64,000 bases of DNA from Athalassotoga sp964433875 (GCA_964433875.1 CAYSSO010000006.1:11048-75047), one strand, 5' to 3'. Shown: positions 1-8,883, numbered from the stretch's first letter. Notes: a model not told the origin generated them from the sequence alone. Program-made: numbers and translations.

Positions 1-68
1 GAAGCGCCCGTTATGCTTCCCGTATTTACAACTTCGAGAAAAACTTTTATTTCATTTATATTTATCAT
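1..68 (-). CDS. LysR-type transcriptional regulator, N-terminal fragment (cut by window edge)
   Basis: Only about 22 codons lie in the window. An ATG at 68-66 follows a purine-rich GAGAGAT and opens a frame beginning MININEIKVFLEVVNTGS. The pattern of an F-L-E-V-V strand followed by TGSIT is the usual start of the LysR-family winged helix-turn-helix. It overlaps the 3' end of the HEAT-like gene by 17 bases, so it is probably the next gene of the same operon. Its target cannot be judged from this fragment. Family assignment is inference from a short N-terminus. Confidence 0.55.
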   Translation of the reverse strand, partial: MININEIKVFLEVVNTGSITGA

Positions 69-630
69 TTTTTATCTCTCTGAGATCGTCCGGCAAAAGC
101 GCGTAAAGATCCGGATCCCTCTCGCACATCGACTGGAGTACATCGATGAGGTCTTTATTCTTAAAAGCCTTTGCAGCGATCGCCTTAAAAACCTCTTTGT
201 CATCTGAATATGAAAGCGCAACCGCAACGTCAAAGACCATATCTTTTGAGGATTCATTTTCAAGTTCGTAGAGCAAATACTTCTCCGAGTCTTTGAATCC
301 CAACCTTGCGAGGGCGCCATGAACTATTATGGCTTCCTCTTCAGTTTCAACGACGTTTAAAAGCCTTTTTAGATATTCGATTCCCCCCCTGCAGTTTTTT
401 TCTCCTATTATGTCTGCCAGATAAAAAATACCCGGGTTCTTATTCTCCTTTTTCATCTCCAAGTCTAACCTTTTGATAAGTTGTCCACAACAATCGAGTT
501 CTAAAAGTGCATCTGTAACTATCTCTGCCATCCTGGCATCTCCATCAAAAAGCAGATCTATCAACGCAGGGACGGCTTTTTCACCCTTCTCTTCAACAAT
601 CCGCTTTATTAGACGATCTCTTTCGCTCAA
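52..630 (-). CDS. HEAT-repeat-like helical protein of unknown function
   Basis: A 192-residue soluble, almost wholly helical protein. Repeated units such as AVPALIDLL-F-DGDARMAEIVTDALLEL and FDVAVALSYSDDKEVFKAIA look like short HEAT or PBS-lyase-type helical repeats, which serve as protein-binding scaffolds. The start is TTG at 630, with AGGAG nine bases upstream. It overlaps the 3' end of rex by 38 bases, so the two are translationally linked. No catalytic motif is visible. I cannot name a family member or partner; the HEAT assignment is by pattern only. Confidence 0.6.
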   Translation of the reverse strand: MSERDRLIKRIVEEKGEKAVPALIDLLFDGDARMAEIVTDALLELDCCGQLIKRLDLEMKKENKNPGIFYLADIIGEKNCRGGIEYLKRLLNVVETEEEAIIVHGALARLGFKDSEKYLLYELENESSKDMVFDVAVALSYSDDKEVFKAIAAKAFKNKDLIDVLQSMCERDPDLYALLPDDLREIKNDKYK

Positions 631-1252
631 TTTCTTTTACTCCTATTTTAAAAGTTAGGGCCTTGAAAGATATTGCTATGTCGACATCTTCGATCTCTAC
701 ATTTTCTATTTTTAACTTCACCGGCGCAAAGTTAAGTATCCCTTTTACGCCAGATTTAACAAGCATTTCCGTGACATTTCTCGCCTCTGAAGAAGGTACG
801 GCGATGACACCTATCTCTATATTCAGTTTTTTGACTTTCTCATCGAGTTCTTCTATTGAATACACCGGAATCGATCTTGTGCCTATTTTTTTCCCTATTT
901 TGGAAGGATTTCTATCAAAAAACGCAATTATCCGGTATCCTTCCTTGAAAAATTCCGTGTGATTGGCAAGTGCTGTGCCTATATTTCCGGCGCCAACGAT
1001 GCATACATTCCACGTTTTATTTATGCTCAAAAGGTTTTCCAAAGAAAGTTTTAATTCCTTAAGTTCATATCCAGTACCGCGTTTTCCAAATTCTCCAAAA
1101 TAAGAAAGATCCTTTCTTATCTGACTCGGCTTTAGAGCAAGCCTCTCACCAAGTTCTTGGGATGAAGTTATCTCCTTTCCTTCGGATAGAAGAGAAACAA
1201 CACATCTATGGTAAAGTGCTAATCTTTTGGATACCGGATTTGGAACTTTCAT
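593..1252 (-). CDS. rex: Redox-sensing transcriptional repressor Rex
   Basis: Rex binds DNA when the NADH/NAD+ ratio is low and releases it when NADH rises, controlling fermentation and respiration genes. This 219-residue protein has the family architecture. An N-terminal winged helix (about 1-80, with the SQELGERLALKPSQIRKDL helix-turn-helix and the YFGEFGKRGTGY wing) is followed by a Rossmann domain with VGAGNIGTAL near residues 86-95, and a C-terminal swapped helix. The length is normal for Rex. It lies 12 bases after leuS in the same direction. I saw no clear Rex operator (TTGTGA-n6-TCACAA) in the window. Confidence 0.95.
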   Translation of the reverse strand: MKVPNPVSKRLALYHRCVVSLLSEGKEITSSQELGERLALKPSQIRKDLSYFGEFGKRGTGYELKELKLSLENLLSINKTWNVCIVGAGNIGTALANHTEFFKEGYRIIAFFDRNPSKIGKKIGTRSIPVYSIEELDEKVKKLNIEIGVIAVPSSEARNVTEMLVKSGVKGILNFAPVKLKIENVEIEDVDIAISFKALTFKIGVKEIERKRSSNKADC

Positions 1253-1264
1253 TATTTCCCCCCT

Positions 1265-3706
1265 CTATATCACTATGTTAACAACATTTTTGGCGACAAA
1301 GACTTTTTTTGGCGCCTTTCCATTAGTCAAACTTTTTATCTTTTCATTTTCAAAGGCTATTCTTTCCAATTCTTGATCGGAGAGGTTTGCGTTTACCGTC
1401 TCTTTTGCCCTTACCTTGCCATTTATCATTATAACTATCTCTATTTTTCTCGGCAGAATGGCATTCTCGTCGTAAGAGGGCCATTCGGTATTTGCGACAA
1501 ATGGTTTCTCTCCCATTCTTTCCCACAATTCTTCCGCTATGTGAGGTGCAAAGGGTGAGATAGCGGGAACGAATTTGTGAGCGAATTCATTTATCAATTC
1601 TACATTTATCTGTTCTTTTGGAGTCGATTTTACGTAATCGCTAAAGAGATTAACGAGTTCCATGAATCCGCTGACGACCGTGTTGAATCTGAAATCCCCT
1701 TCTATGTCATTCGTTATCTTTTTGAGAATAATGTGAAGTTTTCTTCTTATTTCGTACTCTTCATCAGTTAGGGATCTTTCGAACTTTTTCAAATTCATAA
1801 GCGGTATAATCTCTTCAAATAGATTCCACAATCTTGAGACGAATCTTGAAACTCCTTCGATTCCAGAATCGAGCCATTCGGCATCTTTTTCTGGGGGACC
1901 CATAAAAAGTATGTAAAGCCTTAGAGTGTCTGCACCGTATTTATCAACCATATCATCTGGAGAAACAACATTGCCTTTGGATTTTGACATCTTGGCTCCG
2001 TCTTTGTATATCATTCCCTGAGTGAAAAGGTTTTTGAAAGGTTCGTCGAAAGACAGATATCCTCCATCTCTTAAGACCTTTGTTATGAATCGAGAATACA
2101 AAAGGTGTAAAATTGCATGTTCTACGCCTCCGATGTACTGATCTACCGGCAACCATTCATCAACATCCTTCTTTACAAAGGGCCGATCCTTTTCGTGCGG
2201 ATTTACATACCTTAAGTAATACCAAGAAGAATCAACAAAGGTATCCATCGTATCACTTTCTCTTATCGCAGGCCCTCCACATTTTGGACATGTTGTGTGC
2301 AGGAATTTTTCGTCGTAAGAGAGAGGAGACCTTCCTGTTGGATCAAATTTGACATCTCGAGGCAATTTGACCGGTAGATCTTTTTCTGGAACAGGAACAA
2401 TCCCGCATTTTTCACAGTAAACAACGGGAATAGGAGCTCCCCAGTACCTTTGACGCGATATAAGCCAGTCTCGCAATTTGTAATTGACAGATCTTCTTCC
2501 AATCCCATTCTTTTCAAGATAATCGATTATTTTGACAATGGCATCTTCATTTTTCATTCCGGTGAAAGGTCCGGAGTTTTCAAGAATGCCATTTCCATCG
2601 TATGGAAGTTCTCCATCAGAGGAGACGACTCTCTCGATGGGGAGGTTATACTTTTTTGCGAAAGCATAATCTCTGGGATCATGTGCCGGGACGGCCATTA
2701 TAGCACCGGTACCGTATTCGTAAAGAATGTAATTGGCAACGTATATCGGTATCTCTCTTCCGTTAACCGGATTTATCGCATGGGTACCGAGAAAAACTCC
2801 TTCTTTTGGCGCATCGGAGGAGAACCTTTCAAATCTGTTTTCGGAAAGGTTTATCCTCGTCAAAAATTCCTCAACTTCGTGCCTTCTCGATGGAATCGTT
2901 AGTTCATCTATCAAAGGGGATTCTGGAGCAACGGCCATAAAGGTAACTCCCCACAGAGTATCTGGACGGGTGGTAAATATCTTAAGTATCTTGCCGCTTT
3001 CCTTAACTTTAAAATCAACCTCGGCACCGGTACTTTTACCTATCCAGTTTCTCTGCATCGTCTTTACATTTTCGGGCCATCCAATCAATTTATCTATGAA
3101 ATTATCGAGTTCTTCGGCATAATTCGTTATTTTAAAATACCACTGTTCAAGTTGCTTTATAACAACGGGAGTACCACATCTTTCACATTTCCCGTCCACA
3201 ACCTGCTCATTTGCAAGGACTGTTTTGCATGAAGGGCACCAATTGACAGGGCCACTCTTTTTGTAAGCGAGACCCTTTTCGTAAAGTTTGAGAAAGATCC
3301 ACTGGGTCCATTTGTAGTAATCCTCTTTGTAGGTTATCACTTCTCTGTCCCAATCATAACTTATCCCTAATTTTTTTATTTGCCCTCTTATTTTGTTTAT
3401 ATTTTCTCTTGTCCAATCTTCGGGATGAATGTTACCGTGGGCTATGGCCGCGTTTTCTGCCGGCAGTCCGAAAGAATCGTAGCCGAAGGGATTCAAAACG
3501 TTGTAGCCGCGCATTCTTTTGTATCTTGCAACAACATCTCCGATGGTGTAGTTCTTAACATGACCCACATGAAGTGTGCCCGAAGGATATGGAAACATGA
3601 CAAGGGAATAGTACTTTGGCTTTTCCGAATGATTTGGCGTATGAAAAATACCACTCTCTTCCCATTTTTTTTGCCATTTAGTCTCTATTTTGTCAGGTTC
3701 GTACAT
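1265..3706 (-). CDS. leuS: Leucyl-tRNA synthetase
   Basis: Charges tRNA-Leu. The protein is a class I synthetase of 813 residues, a normal bacterial length. The HIGH-type motif is seen as PSGTLHVGH near residue 45. Four-cysteine zinc knuckles follow (WCPSCKTVL and CERCG). The CP1 editing domain carries TTRPDTLWG, and a second knuckle reads CEKCG and CPKCGG. The catalytic KMSKS loop appears as KMSKSKGN near residue 570. The C-terminal anticodon-binding and tail domains end in NVVNIVI. The start ATG at 3706 directly abuts the stop of rsfS, giving tight translational coupling. Confidence 0.98.
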   Translation of the reverse strand: MYEPDKIETKWQKKWEESGIFHTPNHSEKPKYYSLVMFPYPSGTLHVGHVKNYTIGDVVARYKRMRGYNVLNPFGYDSFGLPAENAAIAHGNIHPEDWTRENINKIRGQIKKLGISYDWDREVITYKEDYYKWTQWIFLKLYEKGLAYKKSGPVNWCPSCKTVLANEQVVDGKCERCGTPVVIKQLEQWYFKITNYAEELDNFIDKLIGWPENVKTMQRNWIGKSTGAEVDFKVKESGKILKIFTTRPDTLWGVTFMAVAPESPLIDELTIPSRRHEVEEFLTRINLSENRFERFSSDAPKEGVFLGTHAINPVNGREIPIYVANYILYEYGTGAIMAVPAHDPRDYAFAKKYNLPIERVVSSDGELPYDGNGILENSGPFTGMKNEDAIVKIIDYLEKNGIGRRSVNYKLRDWLISRQRYWGAPIPVVYCEKCGIVPVPEKDLPVKLPRDVKFDPTGRSPLSYDEKFLHTTCPKCGGPAIRESDTMDTFVDSSWYYLRYVNPHEKDRPFVKKDVDEWLPVDQYIGGVEHAILHLLYSRFITKVLRDGGYLSFDEPFKNLFTQGMIYKDGAKMSKSKGNVVSPDDMVDKYGADTLRLYILFMGPPEKDAEWLDSGIEGVSRFVSRLWNLFEEIIPLMNLKKFERSLTDEEYEIRRKLHIILKKITNDIEGDFRFNTVVSGFMELVNLFSDYVKSTPKEQINVELINEFAHKFVPAISPFAPHIAEELWERMGEKPFVANTEWPSYDENAILPRKIEIVIMINGKVRAKETVNANLSDQELERIAFENEKIKSLTNGKAPKKVFVAKNVVNIVI

Positions 3707-4045
3707 TTAAACCTCCTTCACGTCGAGCCTTTCGGTGTCCGACCACAAAGACTCTATATCGTAAAACTCTCTTGCCGCTTTTGTAAAGATATTCACGACT
3801 ATTTCTCCTGCATCGACTATCATCCAATTATGATCGTCACTTTTGTCGTAAAAGATTATCTCATGGTTGTGGGATTTCAAAATTTGGAGTACTCTATCCC
3901 TTATAGATCTCATGTTAACGCTCGAATTCGCCGTTGCTATGACAAAGTAATCTGTTAGATAACTTAATCCTTTCATCTTCAAGATCACGAGATCGGGGTC
4001 TTCTTCCTTAAGAATTTCATCACATATCTCTCTTAAAAGAGACAA
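3707..4045 (-). CDS. rsfS: Ribosomal silencing factor RsfS
   Basis: A 112-residue member of the RsfS/Iojap family. These proteins bind ribosomal protein L14 and block joining of the 50S and 30S subunits when nutrients are short. The family core is visible in the DYFVIATANSSVNMRSI strand-helix and the DHNWMIVDAGEIVVNIF strands. The start is TTG at 4045, with GGGAGG nine bases upstream. It sits 14 bases after glmS and abuts leuS, so it should be co-transcribed with both. Confidence 0.93.
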   Translation of the reverse strand: MSLLREICDEILKEEDPDLVILKMKGLSYLTDYFVIATANSSVNMRSIRDRVLQILKSHNHEIIFYDKSDDHNWMIVDAGEIVVNIFTKAAREFYDIESLWSDTERLDVKEV

Positions 4046-4059
4046 AGATCTTTACCTCC

Positions 4060-5874
4060 CTACTCGACTGTAACACTTTTTGCAAGGTTTCTCGGCATAT
4101 CTATGTTAAGGTTTCTGTCATTGGCAATGTTGTATGCAAAAAGTTGAAGGGTTATTCCGACAACGAAAGGATAAAGATAACTTTCGAGATCCGGAACGCG
4201 TATGACATCGTTGACGAGTGAAGAGACCTTACGATCAGAAGCGCTTACTATCGCAACGATCTGAGCGTTTCTTGCCTTTGTTTCAAGTACATTCGAAAGC
4301 ATCTTGTCCTTCAATTCATCATCGACGACGATGGCCATGACCGGAAATTTTTCATCAAGTAAGGCTATTGGTCCATGTTTTAATTCTCCGGCCTGATAAC
4401 CGACGGCATTCGTATAACTTATCTCTTTCAATTTCAAAGCGCCTTCTAACGCCGATGGATAATTTATCCCTCGTCCTATGTACATGAAGTTGGTATATCC
4501 GACATATCTGTCCGCAATCGATTTTATGGAATCTTCCTGAGTTAAGATGAAATTGTCAACGATTTCCGGTAATTTTAAAAGATTTTTTACTATCTCGGGA
4601 TGATTGCCTCCCATCAATTGATCCATGTAAAGGGCAAAAAGGTACAGAACTGTTACCTGCCCTATGTAAGCCTTTGTGGAGGCAACGCTTATCTCCGGAC
4701 CTGCATTTATGTAAAGTGTTCTGTCCGCCTCTCTTGTTAGAGTCGATCCAACGACATTGGATATCGCAAGTACCTTTCCGCCGAGAGATTTGACAAGTCT
4801 TACACTTTCCAAGGTATCTGCAGTTTCTCCTGACTGGCTTATTGCAATATTAAGCACCCTGTCATCCACAAAGACATTTCTATATCTGAACTCTGAAGAG
4901 ACCTCAACTTCAACGTCAAATGGCCTTAAACGTTCGAGGAAGTATTTGAAAACGAGTCCCGCATGGAAACTCGTTCCGCAGGCTATGACATTTATTTTCC
5001 TGAGGTTTTTAATGTATTCGTTCCAGTCTTTGATCTCTTCAAAAAAGATTTTCTCATTTTTTATACGCCCAACAAGAGCATCGGAGATAACGCGGGGTTC
5101 TTCGTGTATTTCCTTCATCATGAAATGTTTATACCCGCCTTTTTCGGCCGATTTTTCATCCCAGTTTATATGGTAAAAATTATTTTCGACAGGTTTTCCA
5201 GAGTTTTCGAAGATCTCGAATTCATTTCTTTTTAACCTCGCAATCTGGCCATCTTCAAGAAAGACGACATCTCTACTTACCGAAATTAAAGGAGTTACAT
5301 CAGAGGCACAGTAGGTGCCAGAATCATTCATGGCAATGACAAGAGGGCTTTTTCTTCTTGCGAATATAACCTCATCTTCAATGTCTGCATGTATGACACC
5401 TATTGCGTAAGTTCCTTCAAGATCGAGAGTCGCGAGTCTAACAGCCTCAAGGAGATCTCCTCTAAAGTACTTTTCTATGAGATGGGCTATAACTTCGGTA
5501 TCTGTTTGCGAGACAAAGATGTGGCCTTCAGATATCAGTTTGTCTCTTAAAGCGGCAAAATTCTCTATTATTCCGTTATGAACCACGGCTATCTTTTTGG
5601 TGCAATCCATCTGTGGATGGGCATTTACATCTGTTGGCATGCCATGGGTTGCCCATCTTGTGTGTGCTATACCCGCATTTATCTTTTCTTCTAATCTTCC
5701 GTCCAACGAGGATCTAAGCGCGTCTACCTTGCCAGTTCTCTTTTCGACGACAAGATTTTTTGATTTTACAAAGGCTATACCGGCAGAATCGTATCCCCTA
5801 TATTCAAGTTTTTTAAGGCCGTTAACGAGATCTTCTACCTTGCCTTTTCCTATGAAGCCGTATATTCCGCACAT
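4060..5874 (-). CDS. glmS: Glutamine-fructose-6-phosphate aminotransferase (isomerizing)
   Basis: Makes glucosamine-6-phosphate from fructose-6-phosphate and glutamine, the first step towards UDP-GlcNAc for the cell wall. The N-terminal Ntn amidotransferase begins MCGIYGF, whose Cys2 becomes the nucleophile. This fixes the start at ATG 5874 rather than an upstream GTG at 5883 that sits against the GAGGAAG SD. HTRWATHG and the second half with two SIS domains (SQSGETADT, SVASTKAY) follow, ending NLAKSVTVE as the family does. The protein is 604 residues. Only one base separates it from plsX, leaving no room for a glmS ribozyme. Confidence 0.97.
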   Translation of the reverse strand: MCGIYGFIGKGKVEDLVNGLKKLEYRGYDSAGIAFVKSKNLVVEKRTGKVDALRSSLDGRLEEKINAGIAHTRWATHGMPTDVNAHPQMDCTKKIAVVHNGIIENFAALRDKLISEGHIFVSQTDTEVIAHLIEKYFRGDLLEAVRLATLDLEGTYAIGVIHADIEDEVIFARRKSPLVIAMNDSGTYCASDVTPLISVSRDVVFLEDGQIARLKRNEFEIFENSGKPVENNFYHINWDEKSAEKGGYKHFMMKEIHEEPRVISDALVGRIKNEKIFFEEIKDWNEYIKNLRKINVIACGTSFHAGLVFKYFLERLRPFDVEVEVSSEFRYRNVFVDDRVLNIAISQSGETADTLESVRLVKSLGGKVLAISNVVGSTLTREADRTLYINAGPEISVASTKAYIGQVTVLYLFALYMDQLMGGNHPEIVKNLLKLPEIVDNFILTQEDSIKSIADRYVGYTNFMYIGRGINYPSALEGALKLKEISYTNAVGYQAGELKHGPIALLDEKFPVMAIVVDDELKDKMLSNVLETKARNAQIVAIVSASDRKVSSLVNDVIRVPDLESYLYPFVVGITLQLFAYNIANDRNLNIDMPRNLAKSVTVE

Positions 5875-5875
5875 A

Positions 5876-6850
5876 CTAAACACTTCCTCGTATTATTTCG
5901 ATAATCCCCTTGTCTATTCCGGTTGCGGCAACATTCAAAGCATTAAAAATAGCCTTCGAGTCAGAGGCTCCATGAGCCTTGACGGCAATACCATTGACTC
6001 CGAGTAAGAATGCCCCGCCGTACTTTCTGTAATCGAGAGACTCTTTGAATCTGTCAAAAGTCCCTTTCATCAAAAGAGCGCCTATTTTTTGAAATACATT
6101 CGAATTTTTTATAGATCTTTTGAGCATATCTGAGACAAAAAGTCCCACTCCTTCAGATGTCTTCAAGACTATATTACCACTAAAACCATCTGAAAGGACC
6201 ACATCCACATCTCCGTAAAAGACGTCTCTTCCCTCAAGATTTCCGCAAAAGGCCTCTCCGAATTTATCCTTTAGCAATGAATGAGCCTCTTTCAAAAGAT
6301 CTGGCCCCTTCTCTTCCTCTGCACCAACATTCAATAGGCCAACTTTGGGATTTTGCTTATTTAAAATGCCCTTCGCGTAGGCCACGCCCATTACTCCGAG
6401 TTGGACGTAATGTTGCGGCTTAAGAGAGAGATTTGCACCGGCATCTATCAAAACAGTTCCGCCGCCTTTGGACGGCATGACCGTCGCTATGGCCGGCCTT
6501 TCTATTCCTTCCATCCTGCCGAGTAAAAAGGTCCCCAGAACAAGCAAAGCACCGGTATTCCCAGCGCTCACAAACCCATCCGCTTTTCCATCTTTCACAA
6601 GCGTTGCGGCAACATTCATCGATGCTTCTTTTCTTTTGAGTATTTCGGTTGGCTTGGAACTCATTCCGAATCTTTCCGGAGCATTTACCACTTCTATTTT
6701 TGAATCTTTTGGAATAAGGGAAGATATTTTTTCCGCGTCTCCAACAAGGGTAATCTTGTGCCCTGTTTTTTCAACGAACAAAAGCGCTCCCTTTACTTCT
6801 TCATAGGGAGCGTGATCTCCTCCGAATGCATCAAGCGCTATGTGCGCCAA
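5876..6850 (-). CDS. plsX: Phosphate acyltransferase PlsX
   Basis: Converts acyl-ACP to acyl-phosphate, the acyl donor for PlsY in the first step of phospholipid synthesis; a PlsY gene lies at 40795-41397. The family N-terminus ALDAFGGDHAP and the loop SAGNTGALL are present, with the later GLLNVGAEEEKG and LSDGFSGNIVLK motifs. The start is uncertain. A GTG at 6859 lies inside the AAGGAG SD, so a TTG at 6850, eight bases after that SD, is preferred (324 residues). The gene follows rpmF, the usual rpmF-plsX pairing. Confidence 0.95.
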   Translation of the reverse strand: MAHIALDAFGGDHAPYEEVKGALLFVEKTGHKITLVGDAEKISSLIPKDSKIEVVNAPERFGMSSKPTEILKRKEASMNVAATLVKDGKADGFVSAGNTGALLVLGTFLLGRMEGIERPAIATVMPSKGGGTVLIDAGANLSLKPQHYVQLGVMGVAYAKGILNKQNPKVGLLNVGAEEEKGPDLLKEAHSLLKDKFGEAFCGNLEGRDVFYGDVDVVLSDGFSGNIVLKTSEGVGLFVSDMLKRSIKNSNVFQKIGALLMKGTFDRFKESLDYRKYGGAFLLGVNGIAVKAHGASDSKAIFNALNVAATGIDKGIIEIIRGSV

Positions 6851-6855
6851 CGATG

Positions 6856-7038
6856 TCACTCCTTAACTTCAAGAATCTGTTTTCCGTTATAATATCCACA
6901 TTTCATGCAGACGTGATGTGGAAGCATAGGTTCTCCACAATGCGGACATTTTGTGACAGTCACATGCTTTTCACGGTAATAGACAGATCTTCTTCTGTTT
7001 GTTCTTGTCAGAGAAGGCTTTTTCTTTGGAACGGCCAT
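6856..7038 (-). CDS. rpmF: Ribosomal protein L32
   Basis: A 60-residue protein of the large ribosomal subunit. The N-terminus MAVPKKKPSLTRTNRRR is basic and typical. A zinc ribbon follows with two CxxC pairs, CPHCG and CMKCG, spaced 12 residues apart. A strong AGGAG precedes the ATG. The C-terminal stop overlaps the first possible start of plsX. Confidence 0.97.
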   Translation of the reverse strand: MAVPKKKPSLTRTNRRRSVYYREKHVTVTKCPHCGEPMLPHHVCMKCGYYNGKQILEVKE

Positions 7039-7040
7039 TT

Positions 7041-7583
7041 TTATTCTCCTTTCGATTCAAAAGATATCTTTTTCAAAGCGTAGAATGGAGAGTCAACCCT
7101 TTCATCTCCATATTCGCAAACGTGATCTGGATGATCGTTCAAATTGATCCCGCAATGCGGACATAGGCCTTTACAATCTGCTTTGCAAAGTATCTTCATG
7201 GGTATTTCAAGCAGTATCGATTCAACCACCCTGTCTGTAAGATCCAAGAACTCCATCGTAGGGTTATAATAAAACACGCCAACTTCATCCATAACTTCTT
7301 CAATTTCTTTGACCTTTGCGTTTTCGACGTAAACTGCTTCTACTTTCCCATTTATATCAACTTTAACCGGTTCAAGGCACCTGTCGCACGGATGAATTAT
7401 TTGAGTTTTAACCTCTCCGCTCACGTAGATCCTTTTAGAAGAAAATTCAATCTCCAAATCGATCTTCACCGGCTGAGAGTAAGGATAAGTTTCCCCTTCC
7501 AAATCAAGGTCCGTCCATAGCTCTGTTTCGTTAATCTTTACCTTTTGTTCGTGCTTTAAAGTTTCAAGTTTTATTTTCAACAT
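7041..7583 (-). CDS. YceD/DUF177-family protein, probable 23S rRNA accumulation factor
   Basis: The YceD (DUF177) family almost always precedes rpmF, as here, and is linked to rRNA or large-subunit accumulation. The C-terminal half shows the family cysteines: CDRCLEPV near residue 73, then CKADCKGLCPHCG and a final C. The preferred start is ATG 7583 (180 residues) because AAGGTG lies six bases before it. A GTG at 7592 would lie inside that SD. The SD begins immediately after the CCA end of tRNA-Arg (7595), so a tRNA-processing cut would leave an mRNA leader of only about 11 bases. Confidence 0.88.
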   Translation of the reverse strand: MLKIKLETLKHEQKVKINETELWTDLDLEGETYPYSQPVKIDLEIEFSSKRIYVSGEVKTQIIHPCDRCLEPVKVDINGKVEAVYVENAKVKEIEEVMDEVGVFYYNPTMEFLDLTDRVVESILLEIPMKILCKADCKGLCPHCGINLNDHPDHVCEYGDERVDSPFYALKKISFESKGE

Positions 7584-7594
7584 ATCATTCACCT

Positions 7595-7671
7595 TGGCGT
7601 GCCCGGGGAGATTTGAACTCCCGATCTATAGATCCGCAGTCTATCGCTCTATCCAGCTGAGCTACGGGCAC
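7595..7671 (-). tRNA. tRNA-Arg, anticodon GCG
   Basis: A full cloverleaf of 77 bases including encoded CCA. The acceptor arms GTGCCCG/CGGGCAC pair fully. The D stem is GCTC/GAGC and the anticodon stem ATAGA/TCTAT carries the loop CTGCGGA, so the anticodon is GCG. The T stem is GGGAG/CTCCC and the discriminator base is G. GCG reads CGC (and CGU by wobble); many bacteria instead use an A34 (inosine) tRNA for these codons. It lies three bases after tRNA-Ser. Confidence 0.96.
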
Positions 7672-7674
7672 AAC

Positions 7675-7763
7675 TGGCGGAGAGAGTGGGATTTGAACCC
7701 ACGGTGGGAAAATCCCACGCTTGCTTAGCAGGCAAGTGCCTTCGACCGCTCGGCCATCTCTCC
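7675..7763 (-). tRNA. tRNA-Ser, anticodon GCT
   Basis: A class II tRNA of 89 bases with encoded CCA. The acceptor arms GGAGAGA/TCTCTCC pair, the anticodon stem CTTGC/GCAAG holds the loop CTGCTAA (anticodon GCT, reading AGC/AGU), and a long variable arm GTGGGA-TTT-TCCCAC is present as expected for serine. It is the first gene after the promoter at 7776-7804. Confidence 0.97.
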
Positions 7764-7775
7764 AATTACTTTAGA

Positions 7776-7804
7776 AGTATATCACAAAAAATTCAATTGC
7801 TCAA
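7776..7804 (-). promoter_or_regulatory. Extended -10 promoter for the tRNA-Ser/Arg to rex operon
   Basis: Reading the minus strand, TTGAGC (-35, 7804-7799) is followed after exactly 17 bases by TATACT (-10, 7781-7776). A TGA just before it makes an extended -10. The start point would fall a few bases before the tRNA-Ser 5' end at 7763. It is the only recognisable promoter for the genes down to the left window edge. Confidence 0.82.
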
Positions 7805-7823
7805 GGGGTCGAATTGTATTGTC

Positions 7824-8882
7824 TTATCTTCTTTCCATCTTCATCATCACTGTACCGCCGATCGATATCATTGAAAGACCTATTGCAGTGAAGACTGACG
7901 CGATAATCACGAAATCATTAGTGTGCATCGCCTCTATTCCAAGTGTATATCTTAGACCCTGTGCGAAATAGGAAATCGGCAAGATGCGGGATACAATTCT
8001 CATGTAATCAGGCATTATCGAGTAAGGGAAGAAAACATCTGAAAAAAGCATCATCGTAACAGAAAGAATCGTCGTTATGTTGAGGATAGTCCATAGATCT
8101 CTCGAAATCATCGAAATCAAAAGGCCTATTCCAAGTGAAAGAAAGATGCCGCTTGAAACGAAGATCAAAAAGATTGGCCAGTTCACATTGTAAGAGGTAG
8201 AAAAAAACCATTCCGATAGCAATATGGTCAGCACAGAGGCCAAAACAGAGACAATAAACCTTACAAAGGCAAGAGAAAGGAAAAAAGCACCTCCATTTAC
8301 CGGGGTAACGGAAAGTCTTTTTAAAACTCCGTTTTGCCTGTAGTTTCCAGCGATTATTGCCATTCCAAACATTCCGGCTATCGTTATGGAAATCGCTATA
8401 ACTCCTGGAACTATAAATCCTATGACGGTCAAACTGCCCTTTTCGACCGATATGGGCTTTAACTGTATATAATTTTTGATGCTCGAAAGTCCATTCACAA
8501 CGCTTCCGGCAATTACATCTTGGAGAATCCTAAGATAATTGTTGTACTGGCCAAAGGATTGGTTGTATATAAACGTGAGAGAATTTTGATCAAGAATTGC
8601 TCCCATTTGCACATTTCCAGAGAGCAACAAACGATTTAGAGCCTCCTCGTTATCGACAAAATAAAAATCCACCCCGCTTCCAGAGGCTGCCTTCGTTATC
8701 ATTTTCTCAATTTCGGACGAGGCGGTATATGCGCCTACTTTGACGTTGACTGCCGTTTTGCTGCCGGAGAGTCCCTCTATAACGAAGCCAAGTATGAACA
8801 TCAAAACTATTGGAAGCAAAAAGAACATAACTAAAGCCTGCCTGTCGCGTAAAAGCATGGCAAAAGACTTGTATATCATCAT
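7824..8882 (-). CDS. ABC-2-type transporter permease without an adjacent ATPase
   Basis: A 352-residue membrane protein of the ABC-2 export permease group (DrrB, NatB and YbhR types). One membrane segment (about 16-37, FFLLPIVLMFILGFVIEG) is followed by a large extracytoplasmic loop and a C-terminal block of about five segments from residue 155 (IGFIVPGVIAISITIAGMFG). The Q-N-G-V-L-K-R-L-S-V-T-P signature is typical of the group. The SD is GGAAGGA. No ABC ATPase gene is nearby; the upstream neighbour is the NYN-like gene. The exported substrate is unknown. Confidence 0.82.
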   Translation of the reverse strand: MMIYKSFAMLLRDRQALVMFFLLPIVLMFILGFVIEGLSGSKTAVNVKVGAYTASSEIEKMITKAASGSGVDFYFVDNEEALNRLLLSGNVQMGAILDQNSLTFIYNQSFGQYNNYLRILQDVIAGSVVNGLSSIKNYIQLKPISVEKGSLTVIGFIVPGVIAISITIAGMFGMAIIAGNYRQNGVLKRLSVTPVNGGAFFLSLAFVRFIVSVLASVLTILLSEWFFSTSYNVNWPIFLIFVSSGIFLSLGIGLLISMISRDLWTILNITTILSVTMMLFSDVFFPYSIMPDYMRIVSRILPISYFAQGLRYTLGIEAMHTNDFVIIASVFTAIGLSMISIGGTVMMKMERR

Positions 8883-8883
8883 A

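Noticed and set aside
13..207. Plus-strand frame of 64 codons at the left edge
   Set aside because: It is antisense to the HEAT-like gene and the LysR start, has no SD and an unlikely composition.
5875..5900. glmS ribozyme upstream of glmS
   Set aside because: Only one base lies between plsX and glmS, so there is no room.
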